From UBA6115 sp050953005 (GTDB lineage: Bacteria > Bacillota > Clostridia > Christensenellales > Aristaeellaceae), in NCBI GenBank assembly GCA_050953005.1, contig JBMNLV010000003.1, positions 186,001 through 250,000 on the forward strand: a DNA stretch of 64,000 nt. The letters are read 5' to 3'. Below, in pieces: positions 16,628-25,537 of the stretch. The notes under the pieces were generated by a model that saw only the letters and a list, made by a program, of their open reading frames with translations, made no database searches and was not told the origin of the DNA. Both the position numbers and the translations under genes were made by a program. Numbering within the stretch: the first letter of the stretch is position 1; each line of letters starts with the position of its first letter.

Positions 16628-17592
16628 AAAGCGTTCATCATCCGCGCCTTGACTTTGTTAACCGCTTCACCAAGCGGCAGGTTCAGGGTGAAGCCGGCAG
16701 CCAACACATGGCCTCCACCACCCATCTCAGCCGCAATAACAGCCACATTATGCGGCGCCAAGGCACGCAAACTGAATTTGGTTTGCGCCGCATCCACCTG
16801 GGTAGCTAAAAAACACATCTGAACACCTGGAATATTAAGCGCGTAATTCACCAGGCCCTCTGTCAGGTCCTGCGTGGTATTAGTCTGTAGAAAATCATTT
16901 TCACTCAGCCGCATCATGCTTAAACGTCCCCCACACTCAAAATTCAGAGAGCCCAGACAGCGGCCAAGCAAACGATAGAAGCTCAGATCCTTGACCAGGT
17001 GCAACGCCCTGGAGTAGCGTGAGATGTCCAGGCCAGCGCGCATCAGCTTGCTCATTTGCAGGAAAAACTCCTCATCCATCTGCCCGAAGCTGAAATTGCC
17101 GGTGTCGGTTGAGATCGCGGCATACAGCAGCGCAGCGATATCCTCATTCAAAGGCACTTCCAACTCCTCATACAAACGAAACACCAGGTTGCCTGTCGCG
17201 GCTACCTGACTGTCGATGTAATTCTCCATGCCAAAGCAGAGATTGGACGCGTGATGGTCTATCACCAGGGTGCGCGGACAGGCAGAAAACAATTGGCCGC
17301 CGTCCCCCAAGCGCGTCAGATCAGATGCGTCCAGGGAACAGGCTAAATCAAAATCACGCACCGTGACTTCTGCAGGTTTTTTGATTTGTTCCCAGCCGGG
17401 CAGAACACGCAGGTTTTTAGGCACCGCGTCATGGCACACAGCAGTGACCTCCTTGCCAAGGGCTGCAAGCAAGGCGTTTGTAGCCAACAAAGACCCGACG
17501 GCATCCCCGTCAGGCTGCAGGTGTGTCAGCAGCAGAATACGCTGCGAACGCCTGAGAACCTCAGCGGTCTGTGCCAGGTTGATGATCATCAT
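16618..17592 (-). CDS. nrnA: DHH/DHHA1 bifunctional oligoribonuclease / pAp phosphatase
   Basis: About 324 residues. The DHH phosphoesterase domain carries THLQPDGDAVGS, CSLDASD, LVIDHHAS and AISTDTGNFSF; the C-terminal DHHA1 domain ends with AAEMGGGGHVLAAGF. NrnA degrades short RNA oligonucleotides and dephosphorylates pAp. I prefer the ATG at 17592: the longer frame to 17637 runs inside rbfA and family proteins begin close to IINLAQTAEVLRRS. An alternative ATG is at 17589. It overlaps rbfA upstream and truB downstream, as expected in this operon. Confidence 0.92.
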   Translation of the reverse strand: MMIINLAQTAEVLRRSQRILLLTHLQPDGDAVGSLLATNALLAALGKEVTAVCHDAVPKNLRVLPGWEQIKKPAEVTVRDFDLACSLDASDLTRLGDGGQLFSACPRTLVIDHHASNLCFGMENYIDSQVAATGNLVFRLYEELEVPLNEDIAALLYAAISTDTGNFSFGQMDEEFFLQMSKLMRAGLDISRYSRALHLVKDLSFYRLLGRCLGSLNFECGGRLSMMRLSENDFLQTNTTQDLTEGLVNYALNIPGVQMCFLATQVDAAQTKFSLRALAPHNVAVIAAEMGGGGHVLAAGFTLNLPLGEAVNKVKARMMNALCP

Positions 17593-17953
17593 GTTTGCTG
17601 TCGTGTCCTCCATCACCAAGCACTTGCTTGAGTACATCCGCTATATGCATGCCATAGGCAATATTACGGTCAGGAAGAAAAAAAAGTTCCGGTGTATAGC
17701 GCACACTCAGCCTGGCGCCCAACGCATGGCGCAACAGTCCGGACGCGCCTTTGAGCGCCTTGACCAAATCATCCAGCTTGTCTTCCTCCAGCGCGCTGAC
17801 ATATACCTTTGCGCTGCGTAAATCCCGGGTAGGTTCCACCCGGGTGATGCTGAAAGTGCCGCACACACGCGGGTCGCGCAGCTCCTCCCGGATAATCCTG
17901 TCCAAATTTTTCTTGATTTCTTCAGCGATACGGTTTTGTCGATACTGTGCCAC
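17561..17953 (-). CDS. rbfA: Ribosome-binding factor A
   Basis: A 130-residue KH-like 30S maturation and cold-adaptation factor. Characteristic segments are QNRIAEEIKKNLDRIIREEL, DPRVCGTFSITRVEPTRDL and AKVYVSALEEDK, then LRHALGARLSVRYTPELFF. It starts nine bases after the infB stop. The last 11 residues are His/Asp-rich and overlap the start of nrnA. Confidence 0.95.
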   Translation of the reverse strand: MAQYRQNRIAEEIKKNLDRIIREELRDPRVCGTFSITRVEPTRDLRSAKVYVSALEEDKLDDLVKALKGASGLLRHALGARLSVRYTPELFFLPDRNIAYGMHIADVLKQVLGDGGHDSKHDDHQPGTDR

Positions 17954-17962
17954 GCTTTCTCC

Positions 17963-20782
17963 TTAACGCTCGATCTCTTCCATCATGAAGCACTCAATGA
18001 CATCCTTTTCCTTGATGTCGTTGTAGTTCTCCAGCCCGATTCCGCATTCATAGCCACTGGCCACCTCACGCACGTCGTCCTTGAAACGGCGCAGCGAGGA
18101 TAGCTTGCCCTCGAAAACAACTACATTATCACGCAGCAGGCGCACTGGCTGGTTACGTTGCATTTTGCCATCGGTCACATAACAGCCGGCAATGGTGCCG
18201 GAGCCAGTGATCTTGAAGACATTGCGAACTTCAGCATATCCCAGGATAACTTCCTTGAACTCAGGCTCCAGCATGCCCTTCATCGCCTTTTCAATATCCT
18301 CAATGGCCTGATAAATCACACGATACAGTCGGATGTCGATGTTTTCCTTGTCGGCTATCTCACGCGCATTTTTATCCGGGCGAATGTTGAAACCAATGAT
18401 AATGGCATTGGCGGTCGCTGCCAGGTTGACGTCATCCTTGGTAATGGCACCTACACCGGCATGCAGCACGTTGATTTTGACCTGTTCATTGTTAAGCTTC
18501 TCAAGGGACTGGCGCACCGCTTCAGTGGAGCCCTGGACATCCGCCTTGATAAGGATGTTCAGCGTTAACTGCTCGCCTTCCTTGATATTTTGGAACAGGT
18601 TGTCCAGCGTTACAGTAGAGGCAGCGATGCGCTGCTCCTTCATGCGATCCTCGCGTTCCTTGGCTACCTGGCGTACCAGTTTATCATCCTTGACAGCGAT
18701 CATCTCATCGCCTGCTTGCGGCACAGAGTCAAAGCCTGAAATCTCAACCGGCATGGAGGGCCCGGCTTCGCGCACATTTTCTCCCTTGTCATTGAGCAGT
18801 GCACGCACACGGCCAGTGGCCATGCCTGCAATCACATTGTCGCCCACACGCAGGGTGCCGTTTTTCAGCAATACCGTAGCCAGGGAGCCGCGGGCCTTGT
18901 CAAGCTTGGCCTCAATGATAATGCCGCGTGCCAGGCGATCCGGGTTGGCGCGCAGCTGCAGCACCTCAGCTTGCAGCAATATCATTTCAAGCAGAGTATC
19001 AACGCCCTCTCCTGTTTTTGCGGATACGGGAACCATAATGGTATCACCTCCCCATTCCTCGGACACGAGGTTGTGGGCGGTCAGATCCTGCTTGATGCGC
19101 TCGGGGTTGGCCTCTGGTTTATCCATTTTGTTAATGGCCACAATGATTGGCACTTCAGCGGCCTTTGCGTGATTGATTGCCTCCACCGTCTGGGGCATCA
19201 CACCGTCATCGGCAGCAACTACCAGCACCGCAATATCCGTTGATTGTGCGCCGCGTGCACGCATAGCGGTAAAAGCCTCATGGCCCGGAGTATCCAGGAA
19301 GGTGATGATCTGGCCATCCAGATCCACCGTGTAGGCGCCAATATGCTGAGTGATGCCACCGGCTTCACCGCGGGTCACATGCGTATTACGGATGTAGTCC
19401 AGCAACGAGGTTTTGCCATGGTCAACATGGCCCATGATGGTGATCACAGGCGGACGCGGCTTAAGATCTTCCTCTTTGTCCTCCACGTCTGCGGTTTCCA
19501 CCAATTGGTCCTCCGCAGTGCGATCCATACGAAGAATCAACTCCACATCAAACTCAGAGCACACAAGGGAGGCTGTATCATAATCCAGCTCGCTGTTGAT
19601 GGTGGCAATGTTGCCCAACAACAGCAGTTTCTTGAGGATCTCGCCTGCCGGCTTACCGATGCGCTCGGTCAGGTCCTTGACGGTGATGGTTTCCTGGGTC
19701 ATGTAGGCGGTTTCAATTTTTATCGGCGCCATCATTTGCTGTGCAGAAGGCTTTTTGGCGCGTGCACGCCGGCCACCGCGTACAACATCATCATCCATAC
19801 CGAAACGGGACTGCGATTTGCGAACACTTTGCTTGCGCTGTTTACTGACATGTTCGGGATCCGGCTTGCGGGCGTAATTTTTCTTGTTGGGGTCGTAGTT
19901 GCTGACACGCTCCTTTTCCAAAGACATCATCAACTCATCCACCGGGGCACGCATCGCTGCAGATCTGCCCGCACCACGCGCAGCGCCGGACGCCCGTCCG
20001 GTCCTTTGTTGCGCACCGGACGCCGGACGGCTGTATTGCTGCTGCGCACCGGGCGCCGGACGGCCATACTGCTGCTGCGCGCCAGGCGCCGGACGGCCAT
20101 ACTGCTGCTGCGCGCCAGGCGCCGGACGGCCATACTGCTGCTGCGCGCCGGGCGCCGGACGGCCATATTGCTGCTGCGCGCCGGGCGCCGGACGGCCATA
20201 CTGCTGAGTGACGGGGCGCGTTGCCGGCTGGCCGGTCGCAAACCTGCCTTGAATGGGCGCAGGCTCTGCCGGCTTGGCCGAAGGTGCAGGGGTTGGCGCA
20301 GGCGGCGCAGGTTCTGCCGCGGTCGCCGGTTTCTCATCGACCGGGTCTTGTTGAACCGGTTGCGCGGGCTGAACAGGATCAGGCGCCGGCTCAGAGGCGG
20401 ACACGGACTGGGCTTGAGGTTTGTCGGACACAGCTTCCAATGTCACAGGTTCCTCCTGATCTGCAGGTATTGCAGGCATCGCAGATACCGATGGATCCGC
20501 AACCTGCGCTTGTTCCTGCGCTGCCGCGGCATCAAGAATAGCCTGTTCATCCTCATCCGGCATGGTCCAGGCTTTGGTCTGCGATTGGAGCATCTGCTGT
20601 TGCTGCTCATGCTTTATGCGCTGACGTTCCTCTTCCTCCTGGCGCAAAAACACAGCTTCCTGCTGTTTAAGCATCTGCAGCATAATATCCGCATTGCGCT
20701 TGACCCGCTCTGTTTCAGACAGGATTACGCCCGCTTTTTGATTAAGGTTCTTGATGGTGTCTCTGAGACCGACTTTTGACAT
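17963..20782 (-). CDS. infB: Translation initiation factor IF-2
   Basis: A 939-residue IF-2. Residues 1-330 are low-complexity (Gln/Glu-, Ala/Pro- and Arg-rich) and include an 11-residue tandem repeat. The conserved IF2_N part is around ITVKDLTERIGKPAGEILKKL. The GTPase domain starts near residue 440 with GHVDHGKTSLLD, DTPGHEAF and NKMDKPEA, followed by domains II-IV ending GYECGIGLENYNDIKEKD, which bind fMet-tRNA. It is longer than the usual clostridial protein because of the N-terminal extension. The stop codon of ylxQ directly abuts its ATG. Confidence 0.98.
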   Translation of the reverse strand: MSKVGLRDTIKNLNQKAGVILSETERVKRNADIMLQMLKQQEAVFLRQEEEERQRIKHEQQQQMLQSQTKAWTMPDEDEQAILDAAAAQEQAQVADPSVSAMPAIPADQEEPVTLEAVSDKPQAQSVSASEPAPDPVQPAQPVQQDPVDEKPATAAEPAPPAPTPAPSAKPAEPAPIQGRFATGQPATRPVTQQYGRPAPGAQQQYGRPAPGAQQQYGRPAPGAQQQYGRPAPGAQQQYGRPAPGAQQQYSRPASGAQQRTGRASGAARGAGRSAAMRAPVDELMMSLEKERVSNYDPNKKNYARKPDPEHVSKQRKQSVRKSQSRFGMDDDVVRGGRRARAKKPSAQQMMAPIKIETAYMTQETITVKDLTERIGKPAGEILKKLLLLGNIATINSELDYDTASLVCSEFDVELILRMDRTAEDQLVETADVEDKEEDLKPRPPVITIMGHVDHGKTSLLDYIRNTHVTRGEAGGITQHIGAYTVDLDGQIITFLDTPGHEAFTAMRARGAQSTDIAVLVVAADDGVMPQTVEAINHAKAAEVPIIVAINKMDKPEANPERIKQDLTAHNLVSEEWGGDTIMVPVSAKTGEGVDTLLEMILLQAEVLQLRANPDRLARGIIIEAKLDKARGSLATVLLKNGTLRVGDNVIAGMATGRVRALLNDKGENVREAGPSMPVEISGFDSVPQAGDEMIAVKDDKLVRQVAKEREDRMKEQRIAASTVTLDNLFQNIKEGEQLTLNILIKADVQGSTEAVRQSLEKLNNEQVKINVLHAGVGAITKDDVNLAATANAIIIGFNIRPDKNAREIADKENIDIRLYRVIYQAIEDIEKAMKGMLEPEFKEVILGYAEVRNVFKITGSGTIAGCYVTDGKMQRNQPVRLLRDNVVVFEGKLSSLRRFKDDVREVASGYECGIGLENYNDIKEKDVIECFMMEEIER
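20014..20206 (-). repeat. 33-bp tandem repeat inside infB
   Basis: Five nearly identical 33-bp units encode QYGRPAPGAQQ, followed by degenerate copies (QYSRPASGAQQ, then RTGRASGAAR). Units differ by only a few bases, e.g. at GCGCC/GCGCA, suggesting recent expansion or gene conversion. Confidence 0.9.
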
Positions 20783-21130
20783 TCAGCCCTTGTCCTCCAT
20801 AATAGTTTCCTTTTTGGCAGCCGCCTGGCGACCGATCATCTCTTGATTTATGGCCAGCAATCTGTCTGCCAGCCCACAGGGTTTAACAGCGCCTGCCGCC
20901 ATGCCAGGCCGTCCGCAGGCCCTTCCCAGCACACCCCCGCCCAACAGCATAACCTGTACCCGATGATGATTGCAAGCATTCTGTACTTTCTTTAGCGTAT
21001 TTGCGCTGGCAGTTTCATCCAGCAACACCAGCGCGGCTTTCCCGTCACGAATCAACGTCAGCGCCATTTGGGCGCCAGGTACCAACTGCCCCGCACGAAA
21101 AGCCAACCCAATCAATCCGCTAACGGCCAT
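20783..21130 (-). CDS. ylxQ: L7Ae/L30e family RNA-binding protein (YlxQ)
   Basis: About 115 residues of the L7Ae/L30e/YlxQ group: MAVSGLIGLAFRAGQLVPG, ALVLLDETASANTLKKVQNAC and a C-terminal ADRLLAIN. Normally found between ylxR and infB, as here. I chose ATG 21130, preceded by AAAGGTG; the frame extending to 21172 runs inside ylxR. It overlaps the end of ylxR by 11 bases. Confidence 0.88.
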   Translation of the reverse strand: MAVSGLIGLAFRAGQLVPGAQMALTLIRDGKAALVLLDETASANTLKKVQNACNHHRVQVMLLGGGVLGRACGRPGMAAGAVKPCGLADRLLAINQEMIGRQAAAKKETIMEDKG

Positions 21131-21410
21131 GCGAATCACCTTTGGGCTTGCCGGCAGCGATCTGTCCGGCAAGCTGTTGTGTGATCTCAGGTGAAATGGT
21201 TCGGTCCAGCGCGCGATCCAGCTGACGCTGTTTGACTGCCCGGGCTAAGCATCCCTCCTCAGGGCATACATAAGCGCCACGCCCGGATTTTTTGCCGGTA
21301 AAGTCAATGAGAATGACGTCCTCAGGCGTACGCACCACGCGCAGCAACTCCTTTTTGGGCTTCATTTCCCGGCAGCCTACACACATGCGCATGGGAATTT
21401 TTTTAGGCAT
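21120..21410 (-). CDS. ylxR: YlxR family RNA-binding protein (DUF448)
   Basis: A 96-residue YlxR protein with MPKKIPMRMCVGCREMKPKK, ELLRVVRTPEDV, GKKSGRGAYVCPEEGCLARA. The CVGCR and CPEEGC motifs are typical. It lies between nusA and ylxQ, the conserved position. The family is RNA-binding and implicated in RNase P or translation control in some bacteria. Confidence 0.93.
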   Translation of the reverse strand: MPKKIPMRMCVGCREMKPKKELLRVVRTPEDVILIDFTGKKSGRGAYVCPEEGCLARAVKQRQLDRALDRTISPEITQQLAGQIAAGKPKGDSHGR

Positions 21411-21430
21411 TCGGTGTCCTTCCTGCTTAT

Positions 21431-22591
21431 TTATTCGTTCAGGCTGCCGTCCATGGGATAACCCTCGTCCGGAGGAAATGATTGATCCATCATGGCCTGT
21501 TCCTGATAGGCATGCTGCTGGACAAGCTCATCAAACTGGCTTTGGGACTTGATGTCAATCTTCCACCCGGTCAGCTTTGCAGCCAGGCGGGCGTTCTGCC
21601 CCTCCTTGCCTATAGCCAGCGACAACTGCATATCCGGCACCACCACGCGACAGATCTTCTCCTCATCAGAAATAAATACACTGACCACATGGGCAGGATT
21701 GAGCGCGTTGGCTACAAACTCGGCCGGATCAGGCGACCATTTGATAATGTCGATCTTCTCATTTCTCAGCTCATTGACCACCTTCTCCACCCTTGAGCCG
21801 CGCGGACCTACACAAGCGCCCACAGGATCAATCATCGGATCCATCGAATACACGGCAATCTTGGTGCGGCTACCGGCCTCGCGGGCAGTAGAGCGAATCT
21901 GTACTACGCCTGTGGCGATCTCCGGCACTTCCATTTCAAACAAACGCCGGACCAAGCCCGGATGGATGCGGCTGACGTATACCTGTGGCGCGCGCTGGTA
22001 ATCGCTGCCGGAGCGCCGCACCTTAAGCACGTAGACTTTTAGATGGTCGCCATCACGATAGCTTTCTCCAGGAATGTATTCGCTGCTTTCCATGATACCT
22101 TCAGTACGTCCCAGTTCCAGGTAGGTGGCCTTGGGCTCTACGCGCTGAACGATGCCTGTGAGAATCTCGTTTTCTTTTTCAATGTACTCATCGTAAATCT
22201 TGCCACGCTCAGCTTCACGAATTTTTTGAACCAGCATCTGCTTAGCAGTCTGTGCGGCTACACGGCCAAAGTTGTCCGGCGTGACATCGATTTCCACAAT
22301 ATCGCCCACATGATAGTTGGGGTTGATGGCCAGCGCTTCCTCCAGGGAAATCTGCATATCCGGTTCCTCAACCTCATCTGCAACCACCTTGCGCAAAAAG
22401 ACCTGAGCGCCTTCCTTGCGGGACAGGCGCACCGCCAGGTTCTGAATAACTGCGCCGGACTGGCGGTTGTTACGCTTATAGGCGGCTTTCAGGGCTTCCT
22501 CGATGGTATCCACCAACACTTCTTCATTCATGTCCTTTTCACGTGCCAGCAGTGAAATGGCCTCCATAAGGTCAATCTTGGGCTCACTCAT
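21431..22591 (-). CDS. nusA: Transcription elongation/termination factor NusA
   Basis: A 386-residue NusA: N-terminal RNA-polymerase-binding domain (DLMEAISLLAREKDMNEEV), S1 domain around GIVQRVEPKATYLELGRTEGI, and two KH domains with DPVGACVGPRGSRVEKVVNEL and LAIGKEGQNARLAAKLTGWKI. It lacks the acidic repeats of E. coli, as usual in Gram-positives. Overlaps rimP by four bases. Confidence 0.97.
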   Translation of the reverse strand: MSEPKIDLMEAISLLAREKDMNEEVLVDTIEEALKAAYKRNNRQSGAVIQNLAVRLSRKEGAQVFLRKVVADEVEEPDMQISLEEALAINPNYHVGDIVEIDVTPDNFGRVAAQTAKQMLVQKIREAERGKIYDEYIEKENEILTGIVQRVEPKATYLELGRTEGIMESSEYIPGESYRDGDHLKVYVLKVRRSGSDYQRAPQVYVSRIHPGLVRRLFEMEVPEIATGVVQIRSTAREAGSRTKIAVYSMDPMIDPVGACVGPRGSRVEKVVNELRNEKIDIIKWSPDPAEFVANALNPAHVVSVFISDEEKICRVVVPDMQLSLAIGKEGQNARLAAKLTGWKIDIKSQSQFDELVQQHAYQEQAMMDQSFPPDEGYPMDGSLNE

Positions 22592-23088
22592 TGTCTTTCC
22601 TCCTCTTGTTGTGCGCCGGTTTCGTCCAGCATGCTTAAATCCACACTGCGGCGCATCAGCGCCACTTCTTTGCGTAAGAAACGTTTTTCTCCCTGTGCTG
22701 TCTGTACTACCCAGACATCCGCTTCCAGTCGTTGTAAAACGCCAGTAAACTCCTTTCGCCCTTCCCGGGCGCGAAACAGCTTGACCTCCACCATCTGGCC
22801 GGCTGCCTTCTTTGCATCACGCTCATTCTTGATCGGCCGGTCAAGTCCGGCAGAGCAAACCTCCAAAAAATCATAGTCAATCTTCTCAAACAGTGGCATA
22901 ACAGCGCGATGAAAGGCTTCACAGTCATCCAGCGTAACACCGCCGGGCTTGTCCAGGTAAACACGCAGGTACATGCCTGTCGCTTCCTTTTCAAATGCAG
23001 TCTCCAAATGCTCATAGCCCATGGATTCCGCCAGCGTTCGGCTGATACTTTCGGCTTGTTCTACAGGGCGGGTCTTCTTCGCCATCAA
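22588..23088 (-). CDS. rimP: Ribosome maturation factor RimP
   Basis: A 166-residue RimP with LAESMGYEHLETAFEK, LRVYLDKPGGVTLDDCEAFHRAV, EVCSAGLDRPIKNERDAKK and the C-terminal SH3-like part. It leads the nusA-infB operon. The tail after residue 145 is Glu-rich. RBS AAGGGGAG precedes ATG 23088. Confidence 0.94.
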   Translation of the reverse strand: MMAKKTRPVEQAESISRTLAESMGYEHLETAFEKEATGMYLRVYLDKPGGVTLDDCEAFHRAVMPLFEKIDYDFLEVCSAGLDRPIKNERDAKKAAGQMVEVKLFRAREGRKEFTGVLQRLEADVWVVQTAQGEKRFLRKEVALMRRSVDLSMLDETGAQQEEERQ

Positions 23089-23136
23089 TAACTCCCCTTA
23101 AAATAAAAAATCGGGCTTTGCCGCGTTTTTGCAAGG

Positions 23137-23157
23137 GCGAAGCAAGCACAGCTTCGC
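23137..23157 (-). promoter_or_regulatory. Hairpin in rimP leader
   Basis: Perfect inverted repeat GCGAAGC / GCTTCGC (23137-23143 and 23151-23157) with a 7-base loop, about 50 bases before rimP. No U-run follows, so it is not a terminator; a leader structure is possible. Confidence 0.4.
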
Positions 23158-23235
23158 GATTTGCGCAACGCGTCACCCACTTTTCTTCGTTACGTACCCC
23201 TCTTTCACAGTCGCAGCATCAGTTGCTGCCATATA

Positions 23236-23264
23236 AATATATCATGGGATTCGCATAAAAACAA
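23236..23264 (-). promoter_or_regulatory. Possible promoter of the rimP-nusA-infB operon
   Basis: Minus-strand TTGTTT (23264-23259), 17-base spacer, TATATT (23241-23236). The resulting leader would be about 140 bases. Confidence 0.4.
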
Positions 23265-23277
23265 GCTAAATACTGCC

Positions 23278-23398
23278 CAAGTTTTCCCAACCCGAGTTTC
23301 GCCCAAGTTTTCGCTTCCCGAGTTTTCGCTTCCCGAGTTAGGGCTGAGTTAGGGCCGAGGGCCGAGTTGTGGAATCGCCGAGTTCCGTTCCCCCCGAG
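23278..23398 (-). repeat. Array of short AACTCGG-type words
   Basis: On the minus strand the word AACTCGG or close variants (AACTTGGG, AACTCAG) recurs about ten times at irregular 8-18-base spacing, including a clean 15-bp duplication of AACTCGGGAAGCGAA near 23300-23340. Not a CRISPR: no fixed repeat or spacer length. Confidence 0.8.
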
Positions 23399-23404
23399 TT
23401 TCCC

Positions 23405-23600
23405 TTGTGTGCAAAGCGATACACCTAATTTGGACAGCAGCGAGAAAGAAGAGGTGTTTTTTGCGTATCAAGTGGCGATTCCCTGCCATTGCTTCAGGTG
23501 CAGAAAGACGTTTTCAACCAAGTGTCGTAAGCAATAAAGGTATTTCTCATATTCTCGTTGAACGCATCTGCTTTTCTTCGATAAGAATAACCAACCGCAT
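23405..23600 (-). pseudogene. C-terminal remnant of an IS5-type (IS427-like) transposase
   Basis: On the minus strand a broken frame reads CVQREYEKYLYCLRHLVENV, then FLHLKQWQGIAT, stop, YAKNTSS, and after a one-base shift FLAAVQIRCIAL. This is the usual transposase tail (Y..RH.VEN.F..LK..R.IATRY.K....FLAA....). The internal stop is TGA where CGA (Arg) is expected, a single C-to-T change, and the frameshift is a one-base loss. No ends or upstream catalytic part remain, so it is an old, truncated fragment. Confidence 0.72.
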
Positions 23601-23700
23601 TATTATGAAGACCAGTATCAAAGACAGGTTTCCGCTGATCGCTTTATTTCCCGAGATTTCATCCAACCGCGGATTGAAAGGCCCGGGTTTTGGCGCAATC

Positions 23701-23730
23701 TTGACACATATATAACGAAATCATTACAAT
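23701..23730 (+). promoter_or_regulatory. Probable vanW promoter
   Basis: Consensus TTGACA at 23701-23706, 18-base spacer, TACAAT at 23725-23730, ending 30 bases before the vanW start. Confidence 0.65.
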
Positions 23731-23760
23731 AAGTCAAACCACAGGAGAGGAGGTTTTGTT

Positions 23761-25497
23761 TTGCGACGCAGTCATCGCAGCGGCGCAGGCAGAAAAATAG
23801 CCGCGCCCCGCAGAGCCTCCTTTCTCCCGGATCCGGGGATGTCCGGGCAGCAATCTGGGTGGACCATCATAGCGGACACACAGGAGGACAACTGGCAAGC
23901 CGCCAGCCAGGTTATGGAAACGCCTCAACCGGAAAACCAGCAATATATTGAATATCCGGGCGCTTACGCGAATGTGAGCCCGGCGGACCCGGAGGATCCT
24001 TGGGACGCGTCTTTTGTGGTGTCCGGCGGAACCTGGTATGAAGAACCAGAACCGCAGCCGGCGGCTGCCGTATATGCCGGCCGCCGCAGATTTCCATTAG
24101 TTTCCCTGCTGGTCACGATGTTGTCAGTCTTTATCATCAGCGTATGTTTGGCGAAGGTGCTGAATGCCGCCTCAGGGTCGTCAGCGTTTGACGACAGGCT
24201 GAGCCAAATGCAGGGACAGGTCTTTTTCCCGGGCATCAGCATCGACGGCATTGATGTTTCCGGCAAAACGCCCGGCCAGATCCGCGAGCAATCTTCCGGA
24301 AACGGCTTCGGCGCAGTGCCCGAGGTGGACATCCGCCTGGTGATTGACCAGACTGCATACGCTATTGACAATTCACACCTGACCTTTGAGCGCAATCTGG
24401 AGGATGTGATGGAGGCTGCCTGGTCCATTGGGCGCCAGGGTTCCTATTCCGCCATGTCCAGCGGCATGACACCCTTTGAATACCGCTGGCGGCATGTGTC
24501 ATATACCCTGCAGCGGGGCAGCGCCTTTATCACCAAGGTTTCTTATAACAAGGACATTGTGAGCGCGCTAGCCCAGGGCATTGCGCAGCAGGTGAACCGT
24601 GAACCCATCAATGCGGTAGTATCGTGGTTTAACTTTGTGACCAAGGAGTTTGACATCACACAGGACGTACCGGGGCGCAGGATTGACGACGGTCTGGTGG
24701 CGGCAGCTCTTGAGCAGGCCCTGGACAACAGGGAATACCGAACGCTGATCCAATTGAACGCGACGCCCGTCCTGCCCCGGGTGTCCAGCGTGGACCTGAA
24801 AAACAGCTTTACCTGCCTGTCTTCCTTTACCACCAAAACCACCTCCAACCAGGACCGCAACAACAACATTGCCCTTGCCGCGCAGGCCATCAACAACACA
24901 ACGCTGATGCCGGGAGAGACCTTTTCCTTCAACGAAGCCATCGGCCAGCGGACTCCTGAAAAGGGCTACCGCGGCGCGCCCGCCATCCAGGGCGGGGTGC
25001 TGATTGACGATGTGGGCGGCGGGGTATGCCAGGTGTCCTCCACGCTGTTTTGCGCGGCTGCCAGCGCCGGCATGGCCATTGTGGAACGCACGGCGCACGC
25101 CTGGCCGGTCAGCTACATGGACAAGGGCCTGGACGCCACGGTCAACTGGCCCAACCTTGACTTCAAATTCAAAAACAACCAGGATACGCCTGTGTTTATC
25201 ATTGCCCGGTACGAAAACCGCAAGCTGACCATTGAGTTTCACGGCATGCTGCCTGCGCCCGGTGAGGGCATCTTCCTGGAAACCCGATTGATATCAAGCC
25301 AGCCTCCGCCCTCTGAGCCCCTGATGCAGCATAACCCCAGCCTGCCTTACGGTTCCCGGAAGGAGCTTAAAGAGGCGCGCACCGGCTATGTGGTGGACAC
25401 CTACCGGGTCTATACCAGAAACGGCAGCGAATACCGCCGGGAGAAGCTGTTTACCTCCAAGTACAGGATGGTGCAGCAGGTGATCGAGTTTAACTGA
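23761..25497 (+). CDS. VanW family envelope protein
   Basis: A 578-residue type II membrane protein: a cytosolic Pro/Glu-rich N-terminus, one membrane helix (about 111-133), an extracellular peptidoglycan-binding-4-like region (about 155-330), then a VanW domain (about 365-495) with NNTTLMPGETFSFNEAIGQR, GGVLIDDVGGGVCQVSSTLF and TVNWPNLDFKFKNN, and a short C-terminal strand region. VanW proteins are cell-wall associated with no settled biochemical role. TTG 23761 follows GGAGAGGAGG and a strong promoter. Confidence 0.9.
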   Translation: MRRSHRSGAGRKIAAPRRASFLPDPGMSGQQSGWTIIADTQEDNWQAASQVMETPQPENQQYIEYPGAYANVSPADPEDPWDASFVVSGGTWYEEPEPQPAAAVYAGRRRFPLVSLLVTMLSVFIISVCLAKVLNAASGSSAFDDRLSQMQGQVFFPGISIDGIDVSGKTPGQIREQSSGNGFGAVPEVDIRLVIDQTAYAIDNSHLTFERNLEDVMEAAWSIGRQGSYSAMSSGMTPFEYRWRHVSYTLQRGSAFITKVSYNKDIVSALAQGIAQQVNREPINAVVSWFNFVTKEFDITQDVPGRRIDDGLVAAALEQALDNREYRTLIQLNATPVLPRVSSVDLKNSFTCLSSFTTKTTSNQDRNNNIALAAQAINNTTLMPGETFSFNEAIGQRTPEKGYRGAPAIQGGVLIDDVGGGVCQVSSTLFCAAASAGMAIVERTAHAWPVSYMDKGLDATVNWPNLDFKFKNNQDTPVFIIARYENRKLTIEFHGMLPAPGEGIFLETRLISSQPPPSEPLMQHNPSLPYGSRKELKEARTGYVVDTYRVYTRNGSEYRREKLFTSKYRMVQQVIEFN

Positions 25498-25537
25498 CGC
25501 GCGAGGCTGGCAGGACAGAAGAAAGCAGGTGAACGGA

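Larger units (their letters stand above)
23089..23760. other. 672-bp gene-free divergent spacer, rimP / vanW
   Basis: From left to right it holds the rimP leader with a hairpin, a possible rimP promoter, an array of short AACTCGG-like words, a decayed IS5-type transposase tail and the vanW promoter. The 102-codon plus-strand frame at 23407-23715 is antisense to the transposase remnant and is not called. Confidence 0.75.

Noticed and set aside
20014..20206. Possible CRISPR-like array
   Set aside because: Head-to-tail 33-bp coding repeats in frame with infB and no spacers.
19244..20779. 511-codon plus-strand open frame
   Set aside because: Entirely antisense to infB; Arg/Leu-rich shadow of the repeat region with no family resemblance.
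23407..23715. 102-codon plus-strand gene candidate
   Set aside because: No family match and no Shine-Dalgarno; antisense to a transposase remnant on the minus strand.
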